A DNA stretch of 31,291 nucleotides from Schoenoplectus triqueter (GCA_964058805.1 CAXKVV010000245.1:1-31291); one strand, 5' to 3'; counted from the stretch's first letter, positions 1 to 9,525 are shown. Program-made: numbers and translations. The notes: generated by a model from the sequence alone, not told the origin.

Positions 1-1549
1 AATTTAGATCTACTAATTTTAGGTTTATTACCTTCTCCCAAGTACAGAAATTATAATCTGAACATTGAAAAATCTCGTAATTTGTGAGAAAACTGAGGGA
101 ATAATTTGGACCGACGCCTGAAGTGAAGCCCAAAAATATCTAAAGTCCGTATATATGTCAATAATGAACATGTAAACGTAATACATAATTTAGGCCCATC
201 ATCCCACAGTACGTTAACACTCTAAAATTATCAGATAAAAAAAATTGCGAATCTGATATAGTTTCTTTTTTTTCTTTTGTTTTTTTAGTAAAATGAGATT
301 TTTAAGTTAATTTCTAAATATTCATAAAAAATTCTAGAGGTGACAATTGGGCGGGGCGGGTCGGGTTCGGGTTCGGGTCGGGCAGGTCAGGTCAGTTTGA
401 CCTTCTAGAAGAAATCGGTTCGGGTCGGGTCGGGTCAATTTATATGTTGTGTTTTTTCAGATCGTTGATAGATTTCGATTGGATTAAAAGTCATTTGATC
501 TCGGGTCGGGTCGGATTCGAGTCGGATCGGGTCAATTTGACTTTCTTAAAAAATCAGGTTAGATCGGTTTGAATCCGGACGGATTTTTCGGATCGGGTCG
601 GTTCTTCCACCTCTAAAAAAATATATCTGGTTTCGAACTATTTCTTTTTCGTCTCAAAAAGGCTTAATGATGACTTAATAAAAGAGCCAGAACAAAGAAC
701 AATTTAGAACCAAAGCCGAGTAAATTGATAGGCCATTGAAAACGAAAAGGTAAGAATAATTTGTTAAAAAGGGAAGGATCACTTGAAGATAGTTATCTTG
801 AAGATCTTGACAATTTTGATAATAAATTTTTAAATAAATATGAAAAAAAATCATAAAAATAAAAAAAAAAATTATAAATATATTTTTCTACTTATTGATT
901 AACGGTGATTCAAATTTTATATAAATTTCAGTCTTTTGATATACTATCAAAGACCATCAAATTATAACCATTATAAATTATCAAAATAACCCATTGCGAA
1001 GTGATCCCCACCCATATATATGTATCCTGGCTACAAATCGTTCCGAGTGGATAACATTAATCTATCTTGCTGGCATTCAACAAAAGAAAACAAAGCACCG
1101 AGCATGTAAATATCAGTTTTGTTTTTATTTGTTAATTCAAGCATGGCAGTGGATGAATGATGTGCCGGATGTTAGTTAATTACAAAATAATAGAAGAATG
1201 ATGATAATCATTCACAAATTATGTTAAGTAGTTGTACAGTATTTTGTTCGTTAGTTGTTTGTATGAACAATGGTGTGTTATATTTTTTTTTTTCTTTACA
1301 TTTCGATCACACAGGAATAATTTTATGAACTACCAATAATGTCACAATATAATTATGATTTCCAGCTTTCAAATTTCTTTTGTATAAGATTTTAGATGGA
1401 GTCTTGAAGATTTACGATGGAAACCATTCTACTCATTGTGAGTAATTGGAGGAAACTAATATTCTACCTTAGAGTTTCAAACATAAAAATACTAGTATTA
1501 ATTTATAAGTGATTTCCATAGAAATCGCATTTTGTTCACGTCAATAATA
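1..1549. repeat. Segmental duplication tract X, copy 1 (cut by window start)
   Basis: This tract is nearly collinear with 13374-15412, with only a few differences per line by eye. Shared landmarks are the opening AATTTAGATCTACTAATTTT, the MITE at 335-615, GGCTACAAATCGTTCCGAGT near 1030, and CGATCACACAG near 1306. The match stops abruptly after 1549 (GTCAATAATA), where copy 1 enters unrelated DNA. The left end coincides with the window edge, so the true unit may be longer. No convincing coding frame is present: the 61-codon frame at 994 has no matching long frame in copy 2. The tract lacks the Helitron of copy 2 and so shows the empty site, GAATAA followed by TTTGTT near 750-760. Function unknown. 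Confidence 0.85.
335..615. mobile_element. hAT-type MITE with GGGTCGGGTC subterminal repeats, copy in X1
   Basis: The ends are TAGAGGTG... and ...CACCTCTA, an inverted pair. Both subterminal regions are full of CGGGTCGGGTC-like tandem motifs. The left flank AAAAATTC (327-334) matches the 8-bp target duplication that is perfect around the copy at 13708-13982; here the right flank has drifted to AAAAAATA. An 8-bp duplication and short TIRs fit the hAT superfamily. The 281-bp element has no coding capacity. Because it occupies the same site in copies X1 and X2, it inserted before the duplication. Confidence 0.8.
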
Positions 1550-1827
1550 CAGATTTTATTATAAATAACTATTAATAAAATAATATTATTAATAATAAGA
1601 GTGAGAACGGATAAATTCCAAATATACGAACCAAACCGCGCCACTGCCAGTGACGTCTTTCACAAACGCGCCACTGGCAGTGGCGTCTTTCACCAAACGC
1701 GTCACTGGCAGTGGCGCGTTTCCTCAGACCACGCCAGTGCCAGTGGCGCCTATCTTTGCTATAAATACCAGCCCCACGATTCATTTCTCACAACCACAAA
1801 AACAACAAACATCCATTTTTCTTCAAA
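1550..1827 (+). promoter_or_regulatory. TATA promoter preceded by four palindromic repeats
   Basis: Four near-palindromes of about 18 bp, of the form GCGCCACTG(C/G)CAGTGGCG, lie at 1638-1655, 1668-1685, 1698-1716 and 1731-1749, about 30 bp apart, in otherwise AT-rich DNA. The first contains TGACGTC, the core of bZIP/as-1-type sites. They are followed at once by a TATA box (CTATAAATAC, 1759-1768), a leader rich in CAA and CAC, and AAAATG at 1828. The layout is that of an enhancer, TATA box and leader. The block is absent from X copy 2, so it arrived after or differed since the duplication. The source element is not recognised; it may be the 5' end or LTR of a transposon. Confidence 0.5.
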
Positions 1828-1917
1828 ATGCTACCAGATTTAAATTATAATCCCGATGAAGAAAATTATACTGCAGAACAACCGAGCGGCAGTAAATTTA
1901 ATTTATATAGCAGTTGA
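1828..1917 (+). CDS. 29-codon ORF downstream of the palindrome/TATA block
   Basis: The ATG at 1828 (context TTCAAAATGC) opens a 29-residue frame ending in TGA at 1915-1917. It starts MLPDLNYNPDEENYT and continues with AEQPSGSKFN. It sits about 60 bp below a good TATA box and is the first ATG of the inferred leader. The N-terminal half is acidic and Asn/Tyr-rich and looks coding; the last residues (KFNLYSS) may be read-out into unrelated AT-rich DNA. It could be the beginning of a longer gene cut off by a deletion or later insertion. I do not recognise the family. Expression is unproven. Confidence 0.3.
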   Translation: MLPDLNYNPDEENYTAEQPSGSKFNLYSS

Positions 1918-2018
1918 TTTATATAGCTTTATAATATATGCAATTAGATTAAAACTGATTTATGTTAACTCAACCCTCTATGTTAATAATGAGGAATACA
2001 TTTCCAATTTCCTTATAA

Positions 2019-2361
2019 CTAGTTGTGTACCCGCACGTTGCAGCGAATTTTTTTATTTAGATATAGAAAAATATCACATGATAATATGTACGTCATTCTA
2101 ATATGGAAAATATCAATAAATACAAAATCAATTACATATGCTATATCTATATAATCTTGCATGATTTCTCTCAACTTTTAATTCCCTTCCTCCTATATGG
2201 CAAATAAATGGAGAGGATTACAAAATAATTGACGCTATGGTGTTCGTATGATTAGTCAAAATTAATGTAAATCATTAAATGAGAGGTATTTTGGGATATA
2301 AAAAAAATTGAACTAAATGACAACACATTCAATTCTTAGCTATTTTATATAATAGTATAGA
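2019..2361 (-). mobile_element. Non-autonomous Helitron, 343 bp
   Basis: Read on the minus strand the element begins TCTATACTATTATATAAA and ends ...GCGGGTACACAACTAG followed by host T. These are the classic plant Helitron TC start and CTAG end, and a GC-rich segment (GCTGCAACGTGCGGG) lies just inside the 3' end. Its first ~120 bp align with the Helitron at 14127-14597 (same 5' 18-mer, then AAGAATTG and a CYCTCA(A/T)TTA motif), so the two are one family. The base before the TC is T rather than the expected A, so the 5' boundary could be off by a base or mutated. No coding capacity. Confidence 0.7.
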
Positions 2362-3127
2362 ATTAATAAAATTCATCTTCAACTTTAGATATTTAGTGTT
2401 AACACATTTTTATAATAAATAGATTTGCGTTAGAATTATCCTTATTTATTCATTGCTATCTTGGTTATCCTATTTTAATTATCACAAAATCCTTATCATA
2501 TCATAATCTCCGATTGTTGACTTTTTTTTTTTCTTGGAGCACTAAAGTTCTCTCTGGTTCGATGCGGAATCTTTAATGATTTTCTTATTTATTACTAATT
2601 TACTATATCAATCCCTTCTTTTTTTTCTACATTTGCAGTCTTAATTGGTCTAATTCTCCATTATCAATATCCAAAATATTTATTAACTTACTAGTATCTT
2701 ATCTGTGTGTTGCTACAGTGATGTGTTTAAAAATATAAAAATTTACATCTTCATATGAAAATAAAGAAAATAAAAAAGAAGATAATTTAGTAATTAATAT
2801 AAATTTTAATCATTTATATATAATTAATGTAAAATAAATACAAAATTGAAAGGAAAGTTGACATTAAAATTTAAGGAAAGTTGAAATTCATAATTGATGG
2901 TAATCCAAGAAAAAAAAGAAAATAAAATAAAGCAATTATACTCCTAAATTATACAATATTTCGTGTAACAATCAAAATTGAGAGAAAATTATAACTTCAA
3001 CACAAATGACCATAGAGATGATAATATTATTTGACGAATAACTTAATCCGATAACTGATATTAGCTCTAGAAATTCAATAAAAAATTCAGACCATTACAG
3101 AATCAGAACAATTACATGCTTAAGGAG
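2362..3127. other. AT-rich spacer, no gene seen
   Basis: Very AT-rich DNA with short homopolymer runs. The only structured hint is CTAGTATCTTATCTGTGTGTTGC near 2690, which resembles a mutated minus-strand Helitron 3' end, but no matching 5' end was found. No ORF or RNA gene is supported. Confidence 0.6.
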
Positions 3128-3535
3128 TAGAGATGTGACAACACAATGCGAGTTCGGTTCTCGGTAAATTTATATTTGTGTCTGTTTGAACTCGAATCAT
3201 TCTTAAATTTTGAATTATTCTTGTCGGTTGTGATGTTCAAACATGACCCTAACTGATCTGAAATGATCTGAAAATAAATTAATCGGATATAATTTTTTTA
3301 TTCCTTACGGATCAATATGTCCCGTTTTAATTGTACTTTTTATTTATTTAATGCGAATTAAAATTTACATATACTAATCGAGATTAATTAAATTACTTAA
3401 AATATATAAAATAATAAATAAGTATTTAATTATTTTATTTAAATTAAATAGGATCGACTAGTGACCCATTAAGATCATATCAGAATAAAAAAATGTTGAC
3501 CTAACTCAATCATCAGATCCATTGACACCGCTGTA
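3128..3535. mobile_element. Degraded MITE, same family as 10200-10583
   Basis: The left end TAGAGATGTGACAAC and the right end CATTGACACCGCTGTA are imperfect inverted repeats. The interior of the right half (GACCCATTAAGATCATATCAG, then AAAAAATGTTGACCTAACTCA) aligns with the better preserved ...GACCCGTTGGATCAGATATGG... at about 10461. Flanking target duplications are not evident, so the boundaries are approximate. Non-coding. Confidence 0.45.
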
Positions 3536-4118
3536 ATGTCGGCTATTGAAGAGTGTTCGGGTTTCGGTTGGTTTTGGATTTCTGAGTCATCTTAGTCCAG
3601 ATTCTATGGTCGTGGACCGTTTCAAATTTAAATTCGTCCATTCGTTCGTCGAGTTACTAAAATTTTGGATAAAAATATGTATTCTGACATTCCGATAAAG
3701 TACATTAACATAAAGACCAACTATGCAATTGAATTCATTACAACACTAAAAGATGTACACAAATTTGGACAATGAATCACATAAATCATAATTATTTCAT
3801 GTAATAAATGAGTCAAACCTAACAGTCTTTGAAGGATTAATGCATTATCTTTCAAAAAAAAACTTGGACTGTAGGATTATTCAAGTAAAATAATAAAAGT
3901 ACCAAATTAACGGACTGTACATAATATCATGAGCAAATGCTTAAGAAATCAAATATTTCATATTTCCAAAAAAAAATCAAATACCCACTCAAAAAAGTAA
4001 AAGAAATCAAATAATTAATGACGTGCTCTTTTTTCAAGCAGCAAATTAAGCAGGGAGGCGCCTTGTGCAGTGTACTATTTGCCTATTTGCTTTGGGAATG
4101 CCTCGGCGGTTTCATGGA
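3536..4118. other. Spacer, no gene seen
   Basis: The left part has GTTCGGGTTTCGGTTGGTTTTGG, which recalls the subterminal repeats of the neighbouring MITEs and may be a fragment of one. The rest is AT-rich with A-runs near 3855 and 3967. No coding frame or RNA gene is supported. Confidence 0.5.
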
Positions 4119-4296
4119 CTCTTTTAGTGGATCTGGATCCACTGTCGCGCGGCACAGTGCGGCGCAACACGTGATCCGTTCGATCATTTCAAGATTCGAG
4201 TTAGCACGAATCTCTAAATTATCGAACGGATCACGCGCTGTGCCGCGCCGCGCCGCGCCGTGCCGCGCGACAGCAGATCTGGTTCCCTCTTTTAGT
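4119..4296. mobile_element. GC-rich fold-back (Mutator-like) MITE with 10-bp target duplication
   Basis: CTCTTTTAGT occurs at 4119-4128 and again at 4287-4296, bracketing a 158-bp element (4129-4286). The left arm GGATCTGGATCCACTGTCGC and the reverse complement of the right arm GGAACCAGATCTGCTGTCGC match at most positions and continue identically through GCGGCAC. The arms extend inward to GATCCGTTCGAT / ATCGAACGGATC, and the loop holds a second hairpin, AGATTCG/CGAATCT. Nearly the whole element can fold on itself. A target duplication of about 9-11 bp fits Mutator-like elements. The GCGCCGCGCC tract in the right arm is exceptional in this AT-rich window. It has no coding role; the 103-codon frame across it is fortuitous. 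Confidence 0.75.
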
Positions 4297-4549
4297 ACCT
4301 ACATGGAAATTCTTTGTTTTGTTTGGTAGGTGCCTCCTTTTTGTTCTCAAATTCATGTGGCCATGTAGTTTGGACTAGGGCTGCACAAAATAGCTCGGGC
4401 TCGTAGCTCGACTCGGGCTCAGCTCGGACTCGAACTAATCTGACTCGAGCTAATCTGACTCGAGCTAAATTGGCTCGAGCTGAGCTGACTCGGCTGAAAA
4501 ACGAGTTGATCCCGAGTTCACGCCAACTCGCTCGTCAGCTCGCTCACAT

Positions 4550-5103
4550 ATCATTTGTATATAAAAATTCGTTTCCGACGCTCAGCCGACCCTAACCCTA
4601 AATTTTATTTCACGAATCCATTATCCGCCGCTCTCTTTCTCTCTTTCTCCCTTCCTCTCTGAAGTCCAGCGATTCCACTCGGCACTCGCCCTCGCCACTG
4701 TCGCTAGCGATTCCACTCGCCCTCTAAGACAGTCGCCACTCTCTGAGACAGTCGTCGGCTCCTCTAGTCGTTGGCTCCTCTAGCTCGCACTCCACAGCAG
4801 TCACCAAATCGCGGCTCCTCTAGTTCGGTTCCGATCGGCACCTCTGAGGCTCTGACCTCTCGGACTCTCTCACCTGATCGCAGCAGTGAGCAGTCACCAC
4901 TCACCAAATCACAGACTTCCGACTGTGCTTCTCCAACTACACAGTGAGCTGTCACTACTCTTTCTCTCTTTCCTGACAGTAACAAATTTCTCTCTTTCCT
5001 GACTGTAACAAACTTCTCTTTTCCTGATCGCAGCAGTAGCCATTTATTCTTAGTGTTATTGAAGAGCAAAATCAAAACCGGTTAATTCCTTCATCAGAAA
5101 CTT
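4550..5103 (+). promoter_or_regulatory. hAT transposase promoter and 5' leader
   Basis: TATATAAAAA at 4557-4566 is a plausible TATA box just inside the left subterminal repeats. Downstream lies a long CT-rich stretch (CTCTCTTTCTCTCTTTCTCC near 4632) with imperfect tandem copies of CGCCACTCTCTGAGACAGTCG-like and CAGCAGTGAGCAGTCACC-like units. This is typical of a plant 5' UTR. A good splice donor, CTT|GTAAGT, follows at 5104. The transcription start is inferred to lie near 4590. Confidence 0.5.
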
Positions 5104-5383
5104 GTAAGTTGAAATTACTATTTTGATTGATTGTATAATTAATCTGACAGTTTATGACTTAACAGTTGAAATTTGTAAGTTGAAATTGTATAATTACTAT
5201 TTTGATTGATTGTACAATTAATCTGACAGTTTATGACTTAACAGTTGTTTGTACAATTAATGCTTCATCTGACAGTTTATGATTTGACAGTTGTTTGTCT
5301 TGAATTATGTACTCATTTATTTCTATAGCTTAATTTTATTTTTGTCTAAATTAACTGAATAACTATATGTTTAATTTATTTAG
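5104..5383 (+). other. 5'-UTR intron of the hAT gene, with internal tandem repeats
   Basis: The donor GTAAGT at 5104 and the acceptor TTTATTTAG at 5383 lie six bases before the transposase ATG, giving a 280-nt AT-rich intron. It contains two to three imperfect direct copies of a unit of about 80-90 bp with TTTTGATTGATTGTA and ATCTGACAGTTTATGACTTAA. Splicing is inferred from sequence only. Confidence 0.55.
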
Positions 5384-5388
5384 GTACA

Positions 5389-7597
5389 ATGTCTTCTCCT
5401 ACAGAAATAGATGAATTAGACAAGATAATTGAAGTTGAAGATGAAGCAACCAGTGTTGGCTTGGCTGATGCAGCAGCAGCATGTATAGACGAGGCAGTAG
5501 CAGCAGCTGTAGAGGAAGCAGCAGCTGCTGCTGATGATCCTAGTTCTGGACTCGCTGTTACTTCCAAAGGTAAACGTAAAACATCTGGGGTTTGGCAACA
5601 CTTTACTCAGTTGGAAGTAGAGGACAAAAAGGGGAAAATGGTGATAATGAATTAGTGTAATTACTGTAGTAAGATGTATAAAGCTGTAATAGGAGGTCCA
5701 ACATCAACTTTACAACGTCATTTGCAAAGTTGTGGATGTTTTAAAAGGTCAAAAGGGAAGGGACAAGATCTTATCAGATTTGAGTCATGTGAGAGCGGTA
5801 CTGTATCGGAGCTCAACACAAATAGAGGTTACGATCAAATGAAATGTAGGGAAATAATGGCAAAAATGATCATAGCTCATGAGCTACCCTTTGCATTTGT
5901 TGAGTACACCTGGTTCAATATCTTAATGAAATACAACAATCATTTTTATCAAAGAGTGAGTAGAACGACCATTAAAAGTGATTGTATGAAAGTATTTGAA
6001 ACGGAAAAAGATAAGATAACAAAAATCTTCAAATGTGTTGATAGAATCTCACTTACTAGTGATTGTTGGACTTCAAACCAAACTATAGGATACATGTGCT
6101 TGACGGCACACTACATTGATTCTGATTGGAAATTACAAAAGCGCATTATTGGATTCAATGAACTTGCACCACCCCATAGTGGTGAGGGAATAGCGGATGG
6201 TATCTTAGAGATTCTTGTAAAGTGGGGTATTCAAGATAAAATCGGGGCAATTACCCTAGATAATGCATCCAATAATGATAGGGCAGCGTTAATTTTAAAG
6301 TCTGATTTGCAAGAGAGGGGTAAGTTACATTTTGAGGGGTTATTTTTTCATGTGAGGTGTTGTGCTCATATCTTGAATTTAGTGGTGCAAGATGGTCTTA
6401 GTAAGATTGAGTCATGCATTTGGAAAATTAGAGAAGCTGTTAAGTATCTTAGAAAGTCTCCGGCTCGTCTTTTAAAATTTGGCGAAATAGCAATGCATTT
6501 AGGTGTCCAAACGAATCGGTCATTGTGCACCGATGTGAAAACTAGGTGGAACTCGACTCATCGCATGCTTGAATCAGCTCTTCACTATAAACCCGCCTTT
6601 AGTAAATATGCATTGCGGGACTCTAGCTTTGAATGGAAGCCCACGGAGGGGGAGTGGGCAAGAGCCTTAAAGGTATGTAAGTTACTTGAGGTTTTCTTGG
6701 ATGCCACCAATCTTTTCTCGGGAACGATGTACCCAACAGCAAATTTATTTCTTGTGGAAATTTATAAGGTCAAAAAGGTGATAAGTGAGGCTTATTTCTC
6801 GGATGATGTTTTCTTGAAAACTATGAGTATACCTATGTGGGAGAAGTTTGAGAAATATTGGGGTGAAATAGGGATTCTTATGTCTATTGCTTCCATACTA
6901 GATCCTAGATTTAAATTGATGTCGGTGGATTTTACTTTTAAAAGATTGTACCCAGCTGAAGAAGTAGGTAGTCGAATTGAAGAAGTGACTAAAACTTTAC
7001 AAAATCTTTATGAGAAGTATTCGAAAGATCATAGGGCCAAGGCTAGCAAGGCTGCTGTAGGTAGTACAACAGCTACTGCCCCTGCTGTCCGGACAAGAAA
7101 AAATGATGATTTTTATGCATTTCTTAAATCTATAGATGTTGGAAATCCATCAAAATCAGATCTTGAAGTGTATTTAGGAGAACCGAGGTTTGTGATAGAA
7201 GATGAGGAGATTTCTTTTGATGTTTTAAAATGGTGGAGTCAAAATTGTAGTAAGTTTCCGATTTTAAGTAAGTTAGCACGTGATGTGCTTTTCATTCCAA
7301 TAACGACTGTAGCTTCTGAATCGGCCTTTAGTGCCGGAGGTCGGGTATTGGATGATTATCGTAGCTCACTTAAGAAAGATATGGTGGAGATTCTAGTTTG
7401 TGGTGATGATTGGATAAAGGCGGCTTCAAAAACCGTAATACAAACACTAGAGGTGAAAGAACTTACACATTTATTTTATTATTTATAGTCTAAAATCTAA
7501 ATGTCAGTACTAATTGTTGTTTTCTTTTCAGCAATCTGCAAAAGAGGAAGAGGACCTGGACATTCAAATGCCAATGATTAAATTATCCGTCAATTGA
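5389..7597 (+). pseudogene. hAT transposase (BED finger, RNase-H-like, hATC) with one in-frame stop
   Basis: Start ATG at 5389. Exon 1 runs to 7452. An intron at 7453-7531 (GAG|GTGAAA to TTTTCAG|CAA) then gives 21 further acidic codons ending in TGA at 7595-7597; unspliced, the frame ends at 7488. Counting codons from 5389, residues 25-50 are Ala-rich and the BED finger starts at VWQHF (68-72). Codon 89 (TAG, 5653-5655) stops translation directly before the finger's CNYC (90-93); its H111 and C115 follow in the same frame. The frame then stays open for over 600 codons. Counting from the ATG at 5674, visible motifs are LTSDCWTS (D130), ITLDNASN (D196), CCAHILNLV (229-237), TRWNST, and the C-terminal dimerisation region with PITTVASESAFSAGGRVL (E549). 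D130, D196 and E549 are the expected catalytic triad. As written it yields either an 88-residue peptide or a product lacking the finger cysteines. Such proteins cut and paste hAT DNA in the nucleus. Confidence 0.92.
7453..7531 (+). other. Predicted 79-nt intron near the transposase 3' end
   Basis: The donor ACTAGAG|GTGAAA and acceptor TTTTCTTTTCAG|CAATC, joined in phase 0, replace the unspliced tail VKELTHLFYYL by QSAKEEEDLDIQMPMIKLSV. An acidic Glu/Asp-rich tail is usual in plant hAT transposases. The pyrimidine tract before the acceptor is good. Confidence 0.55.
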
Positions 7598-8410
7598 CCT
7601 TCGTTGTCTTTTTGGACATTAAAGGTAAATTATCTTTATTTTATTGGTTAAAATTCTGATGTTGTTTTGGGTATTGTCTAGAAATGTATGAATACATTTG
7701 TAAATACAATACATATGTGCCTGGGTAATGGGCAGGGGATGAGCATTGTTCTATTCTGTCAAATTTTAGTACTACTGTTCTGAGAAATGGGCCGGGGAAA
7801 CTGAGAAGTGGTGTTGTTCTGTTAAGTTTTAGTAGTAACTAACTAGTTCTGAAATTTTGGTATTGTTTTGGGTGCAGTGTTGCTGTTCTGGTGTTGTTCT
7901 TGTGCTGTGTGGTGTAATGTTGGTGTTTTATGAATTTATAGTTTTTAAACTTCACAGTTTCTGATTTGCAATGTTGGTGCTGTGCTGGTGCTGTTATGTA
8001 CTAATTTATGCACTAGAATGTTATGTATTTGTTATGTGTTTAAACTTCACAGTTTTATTTTTATGTTATGTATTTGTTGTGTTATGTATGTGTTATGTTT
8101 ATGTATTTGTTATGTTATGTATTTATTTTGTTGTGTATTTATGTATTTGTTATGTTATGTATTTGGTGTTGCTAGTATAGAATGTTATTGTTATTGTATT
8201 TTATTGTGAATTTATGCTTGTAGGTTTTGTTATTTTTCCCTCTTTAATTATTGGTTGTGTTATGTATTTGTTATCTTTTAGGTTATTGTCAATGATATTT
8301 GTTTGTAATTTTTTGTATTTATCTGTTTAATTTTCTTAATTGCTTGCTATTCAGTTCCCAAAAAAAAATCATTTGCTGGCTGTTCAAACGAAAGTGAGGA
8401 GGTAAGTGAG
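7598..8410 (+). repeat. hAT 3' region, GT-rich degenerate minisatellite
   Basis: Between the transposase end and the right subterminal repeats the DNA is T- and GT-rich. From about 8020 to 8275 it is a degenerate tandem array built on TTATGTATTTG. At 7720-7950 related segments share GGGCAGGGG/GGGCCGGGG and TTGTTCTGTTAAGTTTTAG. Open frames here (7971, 7982) are low-complexity artefacts. It probably serves as 3' UTR or non-coding filler of the transposon. Confidence 0.6.
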
Positions 8411-8582
8411 AAAACGAGCTAAAATATCGAGTTGCGAGCTGGAGCGAGCTGAGTTCGAGCTAGAAGTTCAGCTCGGATGTACCTTGTGTAACTCGCTCGA
8501 TCCAGCTCGTATAGCGAGTGAGCTGAGTTCGAGTTGATGTCAACTCGCTCGAACTCGGCTCAGTTGCAACCCTAGTTTGGAC

Positions 8583-9522
8583 CCGGGTCCTGATTCGGTG
8601 ATTTTTTTTTTTTGGTATTTAAATATTGTATCGTTGGCGACTAATTGGCGTCAAGTTTGAGACAACCTTTTCGAAGTTGCAATAATCAATTTGAACTCTC
8701 TTGTTTGGGATTTCACAAAAAGAGTGTTAAATATTCATGAACCCTTTTATGAGAAAATCTTGGTACCGTTTTCTGCCACGTCATCAGGTTCGGAACAAAT
8801 ATTCTTTATTCGTTACTTTATTTATTTATTTTTGAAATGAAAAGGTCCCTTTTTTTTGCATTTTTTTCATTTAAGATAACATATATTATAGTAAACTTTA
8901 AGGGGAAAAAATAAAATGAAATGAGAAACGATGAATGGAAGTGGAAAAGGACAATTAAAACGAAACGAAATAAATTTTTTGAAAAGGTCATACAACATGA
9001 AATGGAAGCAAAGCAAATAATATGTGAAGTCTTGAAGGTGATAAATAACCTAGTTGACTTCACATTTATTGTCATATGGTTGATGGCACGTAAGTGTCGT
9101 TTTTCCTTGGATTTATTTGATTGAAATTGAAATTGAACACTTCAGATCGTTGTCAAAAGTTATTAAATGTTAACATGCGAAATCATTATCAGTCTCGAGG
9201 GCGGACCCAAAATTTCCGAATTCGGGTCGAGATCACACAAAAAAATAATAAAATAGATATTTTAAATTGAATATTCGTTATTAGCAATAATGATAATATT
9301 ATTAATATTTCTTGAGATTTAATTTTATATTTACAACTATTCATTTAAAATATTATATGAAATTTGTGTGGTGCAATGGAATGCAATAAAAATTAAGCTT
9401 CATGCCATAATTTTTTGTAGCATATTAATTATTGATATCAATTGCATTAAATTTAAAAGTTCAATCAATATATTGTATGCTACTAACTTTATGATTTAAA
9501 AATAACATAAAAGTAAAAATTT

Positions 9523-9525
<3 letters not shown>
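8583..9525. other. AT-rich spacer, no gene seen
   Basis: Contains T-runs near 8607 and 8849 and the segment GAGGGCGGACCCAAAATTTCC near 9196, whose GCGGACCC core recurs near 10653 (GAGCGGACCCCGTAAATTT). This may be a transposon remnant. The two overlapping frames at 8818-9124 are AT-rich and have no recognisable protein. Confidence 0.5.

Larger units (their letters stand above)
4368..8582 (+). mobile_element. Complete hAT transposon with 8-bp TSD
   Basis: The element proper is 4376-8574 (4199 bp). It is flanked by a perfect 8-bp direct repeat, GTTTGGAC, at 4368-4375 and 8575-8582. The terminal inverted repeats are short: TAGGGCTGCA at the left and TGCAACCCTA at the right (one mismatch). Both subterminal regions (4388-4550 and 8410-8560) are crowded with AGCTCG/CTCGAG/ACTCGG motifs in both orientations, the usual transposase-binding arrangement. 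Inside, in order, are a TATA box near 4557, a CT-rich 5' leader, a 280-bp 5'-UTR intron, the transposase frame, a small 3' intron and a GT-rich 3' region. The perfect target duplication suggests a fairly recent insertion. Confidence 0.93.

Noticed and set aside
340..600. Telomere-like or satellite nature of the GGGTCGGGTC arrays
   Set aside because: The arrays lie at both ends of elements with TIRs and 8-bp duplications and are explained as hAT subterminal repeats.
1638..1749. CRISPR-like regular repeats
   Set aside because: Only four imperfect palindromes, with the intervening sequence also related, in a eukaryotic genome; this is a promoter-type repeat and not a CRISPR array.
1601..1850. 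Overlapping frames on both strands across the palindromic repeats
   Set aside because: They reflect the palindromes being GC-rich and stop-free; no frame relates to the TATA box and the first ATG at 1828.
2685..2720. Third Helitron 3' end (minus strand)
   Set aside because: CTAGTATCTTATCTGTGTGTTGC resembles one, but no matching TC...TATAC start was found downstream.
4018..4329. 103-codon plus-strand frame
   Set aside because: It runs through the GC-rich fold-back element at 4129-4286 and has no recognisable domain; the GC content alone keeps it open.
4764..5075. 103-codon minus-strand frame in the hAT leader
   Set aside because: It is antisense to a CT-rich, repetitive 5' UTR; arginine/glutamate-rich low complexity.
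5560..5670. An intron that would remove the in-frame TAG (donor near 5570, acceptor near 5669)
   Set aside because: It would also remove the VWQHF part and the first two finger cysteines, and both splice sites are weak.
7971..8209. Two overlapping frames rich in C, Y, V and L, resembling membrane proteins
   Set aside because: They are translations of the GT-rich TTATGTATTTG minisatellite.
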